From Plazaster borealis (lineage: Eukaryota > Echinodermata > Asteroidea > Forcipulatida > Labidiasteridae), in the NCBI GenBank assembly GCA_021014325.1, contig CM037457.1, positions 11,226,538-11,290,537 on the forward strand: a DNA stretch of 64,000 bases, written 5' to 3'. Below the pieces are notes generated by a model. That model worked only from the letters and a program-made list of their open reading frames with translations, was not told where the DNA came from and made no database searches. This document shows positions 11,164 to 22,270 of this stretch, piece by piece. The first letter of the stretch is position 1. Each line of letters starts with the position of its first letter. The position numbers and the translations under genes are program-made.

Positions 11164-11418
11164 CTTTAACCGTAATGCTGAAAGTACATGTGCTTTCGAG
11201 TCCGGCCTCATCACGCGCTGTGTAGGTGATGACCGTTACTTCATCCAGGTAGAACCGCTGCTGCGTAGCGGACGGTGACGCCTCGATGACCAGTTCTCCA
11301 TCATTGTCCCGTGCCTCCGGTTGGTCCCAGTTTGCAGGGTTGGTAGTAAAGTTCTGATGCAGATCGGTCGGGAGAGAAATGTCACCGGGACAAGTGATGA
11401 ATTCTGGAGGCTCAATAT
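11164..11418 (-). CDS. Gene B exon: HYR domain (first of the CCP-HYR pair)
   Basis: A 255-nt phase 1-1 exon that differs from 10353-10607 at few positions, for example DGELVIEAS in place of DGEPVIEAS. It keeps FITCPGDISLP, ARDEAG and STCTFSITVK. The donor is G|GTATCATC. Confidence 0.88.
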
Positions 11419-11503
11419 CTGATGGTTGAGTGATCAACATTTTAAATTACTTAAATGCAAAACAAAAACGAGCAATGAGGAAACCGACTGTTCTTTTACT
11501 TAC

Positions 11504-11698
11504 CGATGCATGTGTTGTTCATTGATGGGTCTGACCATGTACCATCTGCCTGACATGTTCTAGAACTAACACCTCTTAACTGGAACCCACAGTCGCATTC
11601 GTAGAAACATTGAGAATTGTAGTCCAACTGGCGTTCCATACAATCCGGCGGTATGATCTTCATATGCGTTTCCTCAACCAGGATGGGGCAAGTCTTGG
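11504..11698 (-). CDS. Gene B exon: CCP domain
   Basis: A 195-nt phase 1-1 exon encoding KTCPILVEETHMKI, PPDCMERQLDYNSQCFYEC, DCGFQLRG and GTWSDPSMNNTC. Cysteine replaces asparagine in DCGF relative to the 10693 copy (DNGF), giving an odd cysteine. It is paralogous to 36514-36708. Confidence 0.86.
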
Positions 11699-11769
11699 CT
11701 GAAGGAAACATAAGAGTTTATTGAAATTGTGTGTGGCACCCACTGCTATTTATCCGATTGGTTATCAAG

Positions 11770-12008
11770 TCTCCGGTGGTCTCGTGGTTTAGAATGCTGA
11801 AGGTCGTGGGTTCGAATCTCTTCTGAGGTGTCTGTGGACTCAGGAAGCACTGAGTAGTGCTTCATACATAGGCCGTTTTCGAAACCGCGACTCAGGCTTG
11901 GTGTACGGCTTGGGCTCCGCCCACCTGTTCTAAGCCCCATAAGGACAGCACGCGTTTTCGGAATAACTGACAGAGCCGAAGCCCAAGCCGTGGTTTCGAA
12001 AACGGCCA
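11770..12008 (+). mobile_element. tRNA-like SINE head with a 138-bp foldback element in its tail
   Basis: The SINE head has A-box-like 'ggtggtctcgtggtttaga' and B-box 'gtgggttcgaatctct'. Within it, 11873-12008 is a foldback: 'ggccgttttcgaaaccgcg' pairs with 'cgtggtttcgaaaacggcc'. The same composite lies at 36780-37019. A relative of the foldback is nested in another element at 31391-31549. Confidence 0.6.
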
Positions 12009-12177
12009 AAGGTGTGCAGCTATTACATCTTCTTTATCTTAGATGCAATAATGATATCAGTTAATTACAAATTGTTTACAGTGAGAAACATTTAATGACA
12101 ACCTTTTCTTGTAGCGGATCTTATTGCCACAATGTTTCCAACTTATTTTCATTTTTCTTTGGGAGTAAACTTTGTAC

Positions 12178-12378
12178 CAGTGCATCTACCACCACCCGTG
12201 GTAGACCATTCCCCGATTTGCTTTGCCTCGTTCAGTTGACACCATATCTGTAAGCGACCATCCAGCTCGTAGCCTTCACTGCACGTCAGGTTACACAATG
12301 TCCCAATCCTCATGTCCGTGGTGTTACAAGATAATTGGTAGCCGTTGCTTGGTGCTATAAATCTCTCACATGCGATCA
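12178..12378 (-). CDS. Gene B exon: CCP domain (six-cysteine type)
   Basis: A 201-nt phase 1-1 exon encoding CERFIAPSNGYQLSC, GTLCNLTCSEGYELDG and GEWSTTGGGRC. The acceptor is ..ggtgcag and the donor G|GTACAAAG. It is paralogous to 37189-37392 (one codon longer) and 849-1040. Confidence 0.85.
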
Positions 12379-14671
12379 CTGCACCAAAGAAAGAATAATG
12401 TTCAACACGTGTTCACTGTGCTTTTTCTACATCGGTAGAACATTGGGTCGATTTGCCAAGGATGCAAAGTCGGGACACATGTAATCAAACCTTTACTAAG
12501 AAAGACATGGTAATAGGAATCAATGTTTCATTGACGTAAAAGTTAAATGGATGACTTCACAGATCACGTACCCAACATTTTAGAGTAGGTATTCTGCGAA
12601 GATTAAATTAGCTGCGCCATACCGGTCAGGGTTCTTTAGCGTTACTATAGCTAATCGACCAAACCTGTGACTGCTGATTATGTAGAATCAATAGGCCAAA
12701 CATGCCAATTTATGCCTATTGATTGTTTATTGAATCCATCAAAATAGATTCATATGGTGGATTTCTCCCATTGGAATCAATGTGACCCCAAACCGAGGCT
12801 AGAATCCCAAATCAGTCTGGCTCCTTGCTTGTGTAAATGATGTAGACCAAACGTATCAGGCACATTTAAGAGTTCGGTGTTTTGGGGACATGACCAAAAT
12901 GGTCGAAATGCACTTACATTATGCATAGTGTAAATGTAAATTTTGAATATATCAATCTAAACAGGATGCATATGACACTTTAACGAGTACATCTTCACTG
13001 ACAAACTAATTATCGTGCCTAGTTCTTCAGCATGTTGTAACTCAACACCCAGACCCGTGGCTTTCGATCATGTATAACTAAACCTTTAATCGTTTGCAGC
13101 TTCCATTGTTTAATTTACATTCATTGTTAACATCTGAAAGATAGCAACAATAGTGTAAAGGTATGGCCCTCAAACGAAACGGCTAAACAGTTTATTAAAT
13201 AATGTGTACAAAAGTAGTGTGCAGAATAAACTAGTGTGAAACGAGGCAAACTATTTGATGAAGCCTTAATTTCTTCTCAAATCTCCAACTTTTAAACATC
13301 CAGATAAGGACCTTGGGTAGACAATTGTGGAAGGCAATGTTACCCACAAACACATGAATTAACTGATGTTGAAGTAAGATTATTAAGACTGGGTTGCTCT
13401 AAAATCAAAGAAGTTGTAGCAGATTTGTTTTAATGGATTTCGTTTATTCTTTGCACATGTGAAGGCCTTCAACCAAAGTGTAAAAAGAAAGCGTATTTAT
13501 TGCATCCACACTTTGGTTGCATATTGCCATGGCAACGGGTGAAAATAGAAAGTTACCATATTTCACCTAATTTAGCTCTTTTCATAAGTAACAATTACCG
13601 AATGTTGTGAGCTTCACTGTATAAAGACCAAATAGTTGACCTACCTCTCAGCTAAATAAAGGTAAATATACATCCTTAATCTTTCCAAAAATGTACTTGA
13701 TACAAGTTCAGTTAATTGTGAATGGAAGATTCCATTATTCCATGTAGGGGTGTTTTGAGCAAAAGTCAAATTGGGAAATAGAGGGGGTTGCTAAAATTGT
13801 CAGAAAGTAGCATATTTTGCAATGTTTTGCTTCCAGGATTGAAAGATAAGATGTTGGTCTGTAAGAATAAGGAAAAAACAGTTTTGGTATTATTTGTACC
13901 GGGGAGGAGTGTTGCCAAAAAGTTCATGTTTTTGGGGTGTTTTTTTTAAACATTTATTTTCAAATTTCATATGTTGAAAATAATGCTCTTTAATGACTTT
14001 GTACATGCTGAACAATGATGCTGATTGACAACGTACCAGGACAAAATATAGTAATAATCTACATGTATAAAAACATAACTCTAAATTGTATAAACATGCA
14101 CCACAAAGACAGTGTTGCCAGAAACGTAGCATTAAAAGACAGAAACTCGTAAAAAAAAACCTTCAATTTACATAGTTGTTGCAATAAAAACTTACTGGTA
14201 AGAAGTACAGCAGCTTTGGATAGTAAAAGGCATTTTGAGAAACTTTTCACTTCGAAATACTGCGGTTATGGAAAAATATATATCTTTGTTTAATACTTTT
14301 TATCCCCAAAACGGCGTAATGCTTCTCAGAGTGTGTATTCCAATTCAGTTTATTCTTCCTGTGTGGACATAACCTCTCCAGATTGTTGGGAATATCTCAA
14401 AAACGCTACCACCTTTTGAAATGAAATTTTCACAGTTTTATGGTATTTATATACAACTATATATGTTTGATTACAGCATGTAATCACTTCATCTTCCCAA
14501 TGAGTTATGTGGTTCAGAATCGATGGACTAATCGACGTTTCGATCAGTATACTGCGATGTCTTCCTGAAGAAGAAGAAGATACATTATTATCACGTGTCT
14601 TTGATTGAAAAGGTTTCTTGAGTTGATGCCAGGATCAATGGACAAGGATCTTCTCAAGAGGGCGCACTTAC
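12379..14671 (-). other. Gene B intron without recognised exons
   Basis: About 2.3 kb of A/T-rich intron. Block B homology ends near 13084. An older interspersed repeat at about 14180-14460 ('aaaaacgctaccaccttttg') recurs at about 25220-25490. No domain-encoding frame was recognised. Confidence 0.6.
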
Positions 14672-14796
14672 CCTCACATGATATCCCATCAGGCATTAGG
14701 AGGTGTCCTGCTGGGCACTCACAACGGTAGCTACCAGCTGTATTTACGCATACATTTTTGCATTGGTTTGACCTGTCATTTTGGCATTCGTCGATA
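14672..14796 (-). pseudogene. Gene B cbEGF exon with destroyed splice acceptor
   Basis: It encodes a calcium-binding EGF (IDECQNDRSNQCKN, then AGSYRCECPAGHLLMPDG) with a good donor G|GTAAGTG. The acceptor reads cttaa where the paralog at 63343-63468 reads cttag: position 14798 is T on the plus strand instead of C, turning AG into AA. The exon is probably skipped. Because it is phase 1-1, skipping leaves the frame intact and removes one EGF module. Confidence 0.75.
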
Positions 14797-15356
14797 TTTA
14801 AGTAGAAACAAAAAAATCAGCATTGTAGGTCACTTGCTGCATGTCGTCTTTTAAAGGGTCAATATTAAAGATTGTGCATCACCTTTTGCAACAAGGTCAT
14901 GGCGGAGTTACCGAAATTGTGTCTTGTTTCTTTTTCCGAACAATGATAACGACTCATTTTAAGTGTATTTATTTATCTGACAATGGCACATAGACAAATG
15001 GCATAATGGCGAAACACAAACCTATAAAGGGAAAAATGTGAATGCAGACAAAACACAAATGTAAATCATATTTTTCAACTGTTACAGACTGCGTGCCGGG
15101 CATTATAGTACTACTGTCGTCATGCTCAAAGCAGGCCTGGCTGTACATGTGCGTACGTGCAGGAACTGGGTGAGAGTTTATAATTTCATACAGCCCCGTG
15201 ACGACACAGCCCCTTTAAGGGAATGAAAACTGGGCAACACTCAAACCCGATTCTAGGCCTACACTCATTTCGATCATGATGCTTCTAATGAATATATTTA
15301 AATAATATGGGGTCAGGTTAATGGAATAACTACACGCTGTTTATGTTTACACCAAC

Positions 15357-15479
15357 CTTCACAACTGTGTCCATCCTGTGCGAGTCGGTACCCAAACTGC
15401 GGACAGCTACATATATAGGAGCCTCGAGTGTTAACGCACGATCCTTCACAAGGACTAGACTCCACACATTCATCTCGAT
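15357..15479 (-). CDS. Gene B exon: cbEGF domain
   Basis: A 123-nt phase 1-1 exon with acceptor ..ttgacag. It encodes [27 protein letters not shown] and a final Cys in GHSCEG. The DxDEC start and N..GSY core fit a calcium-binding EGF. Confidence 0.86.
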
Positions 15480-15834
15480 CTGTCAAAAGAAAATAAAGTC
15501 TCAAACAACATCAGTTGCAAAGGGTTGTCTGGAATGAATATTTGAAGCAAATAAAACCGTTTTCAGAGTCTTAAAGATTGATCATAATCAGATGTCAGGA
15601 TTTCTCAAATCAGGACCTTAGAGAGAATTTCCTACTTAACGGAAATATTGTTATTATAATTATTTTATTCGTGCTACATTTGTTTGGAATTTCCTCTATT
15701 TGAATTTACAATTGTTGTTAACATTTTCTCGTGTTGCCTCTGTTCCACAAAACTAGTCATTCGGCTTACTGACGGAATTTTGACAATTCACATGTTAAGT
15801 TTAAGATTTAAAAGCAATTCTTATAAGTACACAC

Positions 15835-15948
15835 CAACACAACTGTCTCCTGTGTAACTTCGTTTATATCCTTCAGCACATGTACAGATCCTCCTCCCTT
15901 TGGGCTGAGAACAGCCAGTTGATCCGGGACCACAGGAACATACACGTT
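15835..15948 (-). CDS. Gene B exon: EGF-like domain
   Basis: A 114-nt phase 1-1 exon: ERVCSCGPGSTGC, RRICTCAEGYKRSYTG and a final C. It has six cysteines with a short first loop (CSC) and lacks the DxDEC calcium motif, so it is a non-calcium EGF-like module. Confidence 0.78.
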
Positions 15949-16547
15949 CTGTTATCAAATAATCAGACATTACATGACAAGTGATTGACATTTGTAAATA
16001 AATGTGTCTTATAAGACACTTACATAATAAAACATCGGACTTAGCAAGCACCTGCCTATCCTAACCCCCACCCCGGCTCATACACCATATCAATCAATAC
16101 CCACCGTACTGTAAATCAACATTCATATGTTAGTTTGCCTGACCTTGTCACATGCGTGGATGTATTGTCTATTTTTGTGAGTCTCATCAAACTCAACCGA
16201 TAGGTTAAAACAATGCTTTAGGTGTTTGTAAAAGTTGCAAAGCAGCCTGCTCACGCTTTCCCACGTCATACCAATGTCACGAAACCGAGGCTTGAATCCA
16301 ATTTCAGTCTGGTACCCTCATTTGAATGTGAATCAATGGTAATGATTGCCAGGAGCAAACACAGGGAGCATGACTCAATACATACTGTGCATTTTTATTG
16401 AACTATTAGACAAAACTGAGGCTGGACGTACTAGAACCACTGACGTACAGTATTTTTGTGTTCAGTAGGCCTACGTATTTTTGAAAAAAATAACCAAGAC
16501 GGTAACAGTATAATAAAGGTATATGCAGCTATGGATTGACAACTTAC

Positions 16548-16676
16548 CCGTGCAAGAAGTTCCATTGCTCGCTAAGGTGTATCCATGGTTACATTCGCAT
16601 CGAAATCCCCCATCGTGATTGACACACCGATAAGCACACGCACCACGCCCTCTATTGGAGCGACATTCATCAATAT
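16548..16676 (-). CDS. Gene B exon: cbEGF domain
   Basis: A 129-nt phase 1-1 exon with acceptor ..cttgatag: DIDECRSNRGRGACAYRC, NHDGGFRCECNHGY and NGTSCTG. It is a complete calcium-binding EGF. Confidence 0.87.
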
Positions 16677-16789
16677 CTATCAAGAGAAGTTCAACATTAA
16701 TTTCCTTTAAAAAAATGTTTGGAGGAAATAGAAACACTTTTTTAGTGTGAGAATTTACGGTAAACGATTGTTGAAAACTTCAATGTTAC

Positions 16790-16906
16790 CTGTGCATCTT
16801 CTCCCATCAACTGTCATTTTGTAGCCATCTCTACAAGAGCAAACAGCGCCCTGGTCGGTATCTCTACACACGTGGAGGCAACCACCATTGTTATGTCCAC
16901 AATGAG
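16790..16906 (-). CDS. Gene B exon: EGF-like domain
   Basis: A 117-nt phase 1-1 exon: AHCGHNNGGCLHVC, GAVCSCRDGYKMTVDGRRC. Six cysteines in EGF spacing. It is the first EGF after the CCP-CCP exon. Confidence 0.82.
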
Positions 16907-17250
16907 CTAAACATTAAAACAATAAACACATATACTGTACATACTTTAATACTAAACCAGACTGTTGTGGGCGTATGCTTTCTCTCTTTTTTGTTTAACT
17001 CTTAAAAAGTTTAACTTATAGTTGTCTACATGAATCGTATTAACATTATTATTAAATAGGCCTAATCAGCAAAATAATTCAACGTGATTTTAATGATTCG
17101 CATTAGTGATTGTTTCGTTATACAACTAAATCCAGTCAATACTGGAGTCTCTACCGGTAATAGCTACTTGTAGATCATTGTAACAATGTCCACCATGTTT
17201 TCGATTTGTTTTAATGCTGTGAACAAAACAACTGTTTGGTTAATGATTAC

Positions 17251-17649
17251 CATTGCAATGTGGCGGGGTCCCGACGACGTTTCCTCCTGTGCAGTAAACG
17301 GCGTAGTTGGCGGGTTGTATGGTGTATCCGGGGCTACAGATGAAAATCACAGTGTAGAACGGTCTCCCTAGATCATCATATTGTGTGTCATACTCTGGTA
17401 CAGAGTTTGGAACGACTGGAACGCTGCCACAGCGAGTACCATCTTCAATCCTGGCGGGGTAGCCTACGTTTCGTTGCTGTCGCCGGCAAGTCGGCAGACT
17501 CCCGTTCCATCTCTGTCCGTTGCAAAACAGAGCCGAAGAACCAACCAGGTCGTACCCAGGATGACACGTGATCTTCAACACCACCGACTGTTTAATGGTA
17601 ATCGCACCGTTACTGACGTCATTTACACTAGGAATTGGGCATCCAGCAC
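17251..17649 (-). CDS. Gene B exon: two CCP domains in one exon
   Basis: A 399-nt phase 1-1 exon. The first sushi has CPIPSVNDVSNG, ITCHPGYDLVG and RWNGSLPTC; the second has RCGSVPVVPNSVPEY, FICSPGYTIQ and VGTPPHC. It is the only double-module exon seen in the cluster. The second CCP lacks the usual Trp (GNVVGTPPHC), a mild deviation. Confidence 0.85.
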
Positions 17650-17974
17650 CTGGTTTCAAACAATATGGAGAATAATTGTCTTAAAATGTTAGACTTGGAA
17701 ATCAATTTGATTTGATGAAAAATGTGGTTGAACTAATGAAGGTCTTCAATTGTGGTTGGTCTTTTTGAAAGCAGGAATGTTAGAAAATTAGCAACATGGG
17801 ATCATTAGTCATCACCTACTTCAAACCAAACCGAGAAAACATCTCGTCACGTTTTGTTACGACTTGATATTTGAGTTAAATTTCGTTTGTTAAAAAATGG
17901 TGTCGAACTAATGAAATGATGTTTGAAAAATAATGCATTTAGCGTTTTGAATGCAGGGATTAAGAGAGAAAAAC

Positions 17975-18547
17975 TATACTTGGTTTATTCGTACAGTCTC
18001 TTCCTGGTTTAAAGCCAACAAACTTTCCCTTAATCAACACAAAACTAAATTCATGCTCTTCAGTAAATCCTCTCATCTCTGAAATAATACTCCTATTCTC
18101 CTCATCGAAAATAATCTTATCCTTCAAGTTCACTCTACTAGCTTTCTATGTGTCATTATTGACGATAAACTCTACTGGTCTGAACACATAAACCATTTCC
18201 CGCAACACTGGTGTTATGTCTAGACTTTGTGCTTTTCTTCCTCCCAAATCCTTGGCAGTACTTTATAATACCCTCATTCTTGCCTAGGCCTATCTTAACT
18301 ATTGTAGCATCGTTTGGGCACATGTTTCTAACAGCAAGCTTCATTCGATAATCACTACTCAAAAAATAGCTATCAGGATTTGCACTGCTTCGCATCCCCG
18401 GGAGCACACTGCACCTCTTTTTGCCCAACACTCACTTTCCTGAAATTAACAAATCCATACGGGTATATTCATGTACAAATTTACTCACAATCTTTTACCC
18501 AATCCCTTTTCATCATTCTTTACCTCTGTCCGTGACACTCATGGGTA
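17975..18547 (+). mobile_element. Non-LTR retrotransposon (LINE) RT C-terminal fragment, 5' part
   Basis: The plus-strand translation gives SSWFKANKLSLNQHKTKF, then VIIDDKLYWSEHI and NYCSIVWAHVS, the conserved C-terminal RT region of CR1/L2/Rex-type LINEs, with several stops. It is interrupted at 18548 by a foldback element and resumes at 19161. It lies antisense within a gene B intron. A partial copy carrying the same foldback junction lies at 38290-38317 and 39685-39815. Confidence 0.75.
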
Positions 18548-19160
18548 TAGACTGTGCAAGTCTCGCGCGTATCGGAACGAGAAAACACGTCAAACGAAGA
18601 ACATTTTTTTCTCTGAAATTAAATCTTTGTTTTAAATTATATCTAATGATAAAATCTGAATCATAACAAAAATACTCATCACATGATTATAATATCAGCC
18701 TTAGTTTTTATAATAAATACACAAATTCGCGATGGTCACACCGGCGTAAAATTCACGCTTGACGCAGTTTATAGAGGACGCTGAAGCCTCAACAACTATA
18801 GACTGCTATGAAAAGGCTTTGCGTTGCAATTGTAGCATCTGGCGATTATCATCGCGCATTTAAAACAACATAAGTTTTGTGATCGGAGGTGAACACAAAA
18901 TTCATAATTTTTTTGCAGTGACCGGAAGCTGAGGTCAATTTTATTTCTCGGGTTTTCTTCGTTGTTTGTTGAATTGATTTTACTTTCATATTTGTTATCA
19001 CTAAGTATTACATTCCCAACAACATATGTATTTTTCATGGTCATAAACCACGCTAAACTAAAATAATTGACAAAACAAAATCTTGCCCACGTAAATCTCC
19101 GTAAGGCTGGGACCACAATGGTCCCGGAAGTTCAAATGTGCGCGAGACTTGCACAGTCTA
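18548..19160. mobile_element. Foldback element with TAGACTGTGCAAGTCTCGCG termini, inserted in a LINE
   Basis: The termini tagactgtgcaagtctcgcg and cgcgagacttgcacagtcta are inverted copies. The element is about 613 bp, non-coding, and sits inside the LINE reading frame (18547 joins 19161). Other copies are 31050-31904 and 50311-51016, with partial ends at 39795 and 61806. TA flanks suggest a short TA target. Confidence 0.82.
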
Positions 19161-19352
19161 TTCAACCAGATCGCATAACAAATCACACCATTATGTGCCA
19201 TTCACCCACACATCATTCCACCTAAAACTCTTCGTTTCTTTGGGCCCCGTCTTTGGATGGAACGGTATGAGCGAGCCTAATCAATCACAATCTTCTGTTG
19301 GTCGATTTAAAAGTGCTTATAAAAGAGCTCTCGTCTCCCAGTATCTGACATA
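19161..19352 (+). mobile_element. LINE RT fragment, 3' part
   Basis: It continues the LINE frame after the foldback: TLKLFVSLGPVFGWNG, then SAYKRALVSQYLT and stop. It is the typical end of a CR1/L2-like ORF2. The rest of 19353-19576 is unremarkable intron. Confidence 0.65.
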
Positions 19353-19576
19353 GTTTGTTCTCACTACGGCTAGTCAGAAAATGTTCTCTTTTGCTTCATC
19401 AATTATGTTTTGTTCAACCTGTCTGTCCGTTTGTTCTTGTTTCTGTGTTTAAGTTTGTTTGTCTGTCCGTCAGGCATCTCGCCACAAGCCCTGGCTTCTA
19501 GTTTTCATGAAGTATGGAAATAATTGCGAGTTTGAATTGAAAACAAATTTGAAAATTGAAAGATAACAATTCTTAC

Positions 19577-19697
19577 GAGCGCACACAGGGGGATGTCCGA
19601 TCCATTGGCTATCTGTGCCGCAGTATATAGTCTTGGACCCAAGTCGTTGCCCAAGTCGTTGCTGGTAACCATCATCACATGTGAAAATTGAAGGTTT
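19577..19697 (-). pseudogene. Gene B CCP half-exon lacking an acceptor
   Basis: It encodes FTCDDGYQQRLGQRLG, IYCGTDSQWIGHPPVC and a phase-1 donor C|GTAAGAAT, the second half of a sushi domain. There is no AG between the upstream in-frame TAA and the first Cys codon, so no valid acceptor was found, and the N-terminal half is missing. The QRLG codons are tandemly duplicated. It may be a decayed split CCP exon like 49683-49794. Confidence 0.55.
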
Positions 19698-20342
19698 CAC
19701 ATGATTTTAAATGAAATGCGTTCTAAACAACACGCTATTTTTGACTATTGAAATAAAACATGACACGATATTTTATTTAAAGTCTTCATGAAAGATTCAA
19801 TATACATTCAATAAACACTTTCAAAACATTTCAATCTGCCTTTGCATAAAGCACAAACATCATTGACGTTGCTACTTCACGACTCAGCTCAGATATTCAT
19901 CGCTTTCAGGTGTATAATAACCGCGCATACGGCGACCACTCATACACGATGTTTGAATAAAACTGTACACGAGATCTGAGTGTATTTCAATTTCCCTTTT
20001 TAAAGACAAATTATGTGATTTGTAATCATCGAAAAGATAACGTATTTATTTTAATCTGAAAGCTCGCATTTAAATATTTTGTTTTTAAACACTGCCAAAG
20101 TCGGGACAAACAATTAAGAGCCCCCCCCCCTAAAAACAATTTTAAAAAAAAATATATCATGCTTTTGCACTAATCGAAAAGATTCTCACATTAACAAAAT
20201 CCCTGCCAAAACATTAAACCGTCTTTTCCATTATTTTACTAAAGCGTATGGGTCGAATTTCAGGTTATTTGTGTGATGTGATTTTTTGAAAACGAGAGGA
20301 TTGGAATTAATTCGTTTTTTCTTAAAATAATGCTATACTAAC

Positions 20343-20525
20343 CTGAGCACACAGGGATGTCACCGACCCACTGTCCGTCCTGGCATCGTAGTGTATTGCC
20401 ATTGGGTCCATATATCGTGTAACCACGATTACAGCGATAGAAGACATTGTCCCGACTCTCGTCGAGGGTGGAGACACCGTTCTCAAGATCAGGTGGGCTA
20501 GGGCAGGGGTTTCCAGCAGGGGTCT
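20343..20525 (-). CDS. Gene B exon 2: CCP domain
   Basis: A 183-nt phase 1-1 exon with acceptor ..tgtgtag and donor G|GTTAGTA. It encodes NPCPSPPDLENGVST, FYRCNRGYTIYGPNG, LRCQDGQWVGDIPVC, a canonical four-cysteine sushi domain with the conserved Trp. It follows the signal-peptide exon. Confidence 0.87.
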
Positions 20526-21277
20526 CTACACAATAAAGGGAAAAAGACTCGTGCAGTCACTCACTTGAAAATGTTTGGCGAATAATGATTATACATCTAC
20601 ATGTCTTTGTTTCACCGCATGGTTCTAATGTCAGAACCCTAAAATCAAGTGCGGAGCCAGAAACAGTGAGTCTGTTGAATAGACCGACGGCTGTTCAATG
20701 GCCACTGGATCTGAGTAGAGCGAGTCAACCTTTGTGACATTTTAAATCTCCCTGGACTTGTTTGCAGATGCCATGCCATGTTGGTCCATTTTAATGCATG
20801 TGTAGGAATCTAGTACAGTTTCAGCTTTGCTTATAAGCCTCGATAAACGAGGGTTAATAACAATGCAAGGCACCTTGGGGGACATGGTTTAACAGCACAT
20901 GGTAAATGTCTATACACTGTAGAAACTCACGGGTGAGAATTAACCCGGACGTCAGGCTAAACAGCAAACTGGTTAAAACTAAGATTTTATCTCGGACTAT
21001 GCGTCTGTTTGACCCATTTATGAGTCATTTTTATCACAGATTCCGGGTCACACTGACACTGACCCATGAGTCAGGCCCCATGGGACCCGGAACCGGGTCA
21101 ATTCTGAGCCGGGAGTTTTTGGAGGGTATTACTAGGGAGGGACACGACTCAAGGTTGGATACCTTTAGAAGAAAATAAAACAAACTAATCGGTACATTAG
21201 TATAGAGAGTGTAAATAAAACAGTCGTTTACAGTATTAAACAAATGGGTTTAATATTATAAGAATGACTGTATTTAC

Positions 21278-21356
21278 CGGCGAATGTGGTGGCTGGTATA
21301 GGCTTCGCCACAAGGCACACCGTAGTCAAGACCGCCAGAAAAATACATGACGTCAT
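21278..21356 (-). CDS. Gene B first coding exon: signal peptide
   Basis: ATG at 21354-21356; 79 nt to donor G|GTAAATAC, phase 1, in frame with the CCP exon at 20343-20525. It encodes MTSCIFLAVLTTVCLVA, a typical hydrophobic secretion signal, then KPIPATTFA. The exon is too short to stand out in a simple ORF scan; splice phase and frame support it. The upstream region belongs to block A, shared with the gene A start region. Confidence 0.8.
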
Positions 21357-21819
21357 GGTGACTTAAAACTCTCCCTGATATAAAGTATCTACACTGTTTT
21401 GGTTTGTGGCAACTAGTTGTAACAGCGTGCCTGTTCAGTACTCCTTATGCTTCACTTTCTCTCACCTCGCTAACATCAGTGTGATTCGTTGCAACTGACA
21501 TGGCATGTACATGTATATCACTGTCTGACAACATTGCAAGGGTCATGTAAGTTTCAGTCTGTGCGATCATTCAAAATACAATAAATAATGTGTTTTAACA
21601 TCTGTATAAACATTTGAATTCCAAAACGAAACCGAAGTTATGAACCTTCACCTTCATGAAATCCGTTCTTTACTTTCCAGTTCCAGTCCAGGGCTTAAAA
21701 AACACACCGTGTTGATATTGGTCAACAGTCAGGCAAACTATGGGACTAGTAATAACGTAGAGGGCGTTTCTTTGTCTTATCTGGCAGGGGTGAAAGGGGT
21801 TAAAACGTAAACCAATCTA

Positions 21820-22270
21820 GCTTGGTGTACCTTGTCTGTGATTACCCGATACTGGCATATCTGATGGGATTTGGGGTAAGTGGTGTATCTGGGACTACCA
21901 GGAGGTACTGACATATTCGGGGATCTTTTGTACCTGGGGGAATACCTTGGTGCACTTGGAAGTACCTGGGTGTGTGTGTGGTGGGATTACCCGGGGTGTG
22001 TCTGGGATTACCTGGGTATGGTCAGTACCAGGAGGTACTGACATCTTCGGGGATCTTTTGTACCTGGGGGAATACCTTGGTGCATTTGGAAGTACCTGGG
22101 TGTGTGTGTGGTGGGATTACCCGGGGTGTGTCTGGGATTACCTGGGTATGTCAGTACCAGGAGGTACTGACATCTTCGGGGATCTTTTGTACGTGGGGGA
22201 ATACCTTGGTGCATCTGGAAGTACCTGGGTGTGTGTATGATGGGATTACCCGCGGGGTACTGACATGTTT
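21820..22270 (+). repeat. G/T-rich minisatellite, second copy
   Basis: Three long units of about 125 bp containing 'gatcttttgtacctggggg', 'aataccttggtgca' and 'gtgtgtctgggattacc'. It is orthologous in position to 6176-6690 but organised into longer higher-order units, so this copy was homogenised separately. Confidence 0.8.

Larger units (their letters stand above)
8740..21356 (-). other. Gene B: complete secreted CCP-EGF-CCP-HYR protein gene
   Basis: A gene-level entry. Exons in transcript order: signal peptide 21278-21356; CCP 20343-20525; CCP remnant 19577-19697; CCP-CCP 17251-17649; EGF 16790-16906, 16548-16676, 15835-15948 and 15357-15479; damaged EGF 14672-14796; CCP 12178-12378 and 11504-11698; HYR 11164-11418; CCP 10693-10887; HYR 10353-10607, 9676-9918, 9238-9486 and 8740-8993 with stop. 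All internal junctions are phase 1. There is no VWA, GCC2 or transmembrane segment, so a secreted mosaic protein is predicted. CCP and HYR modules mediate protein and carbohydrate adhesion in matrix and complement-like proteins; the specific function is unknown. Introns carry a LINE/MITE composite at 17.98-19.35 kb. Confidence 0.75.
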
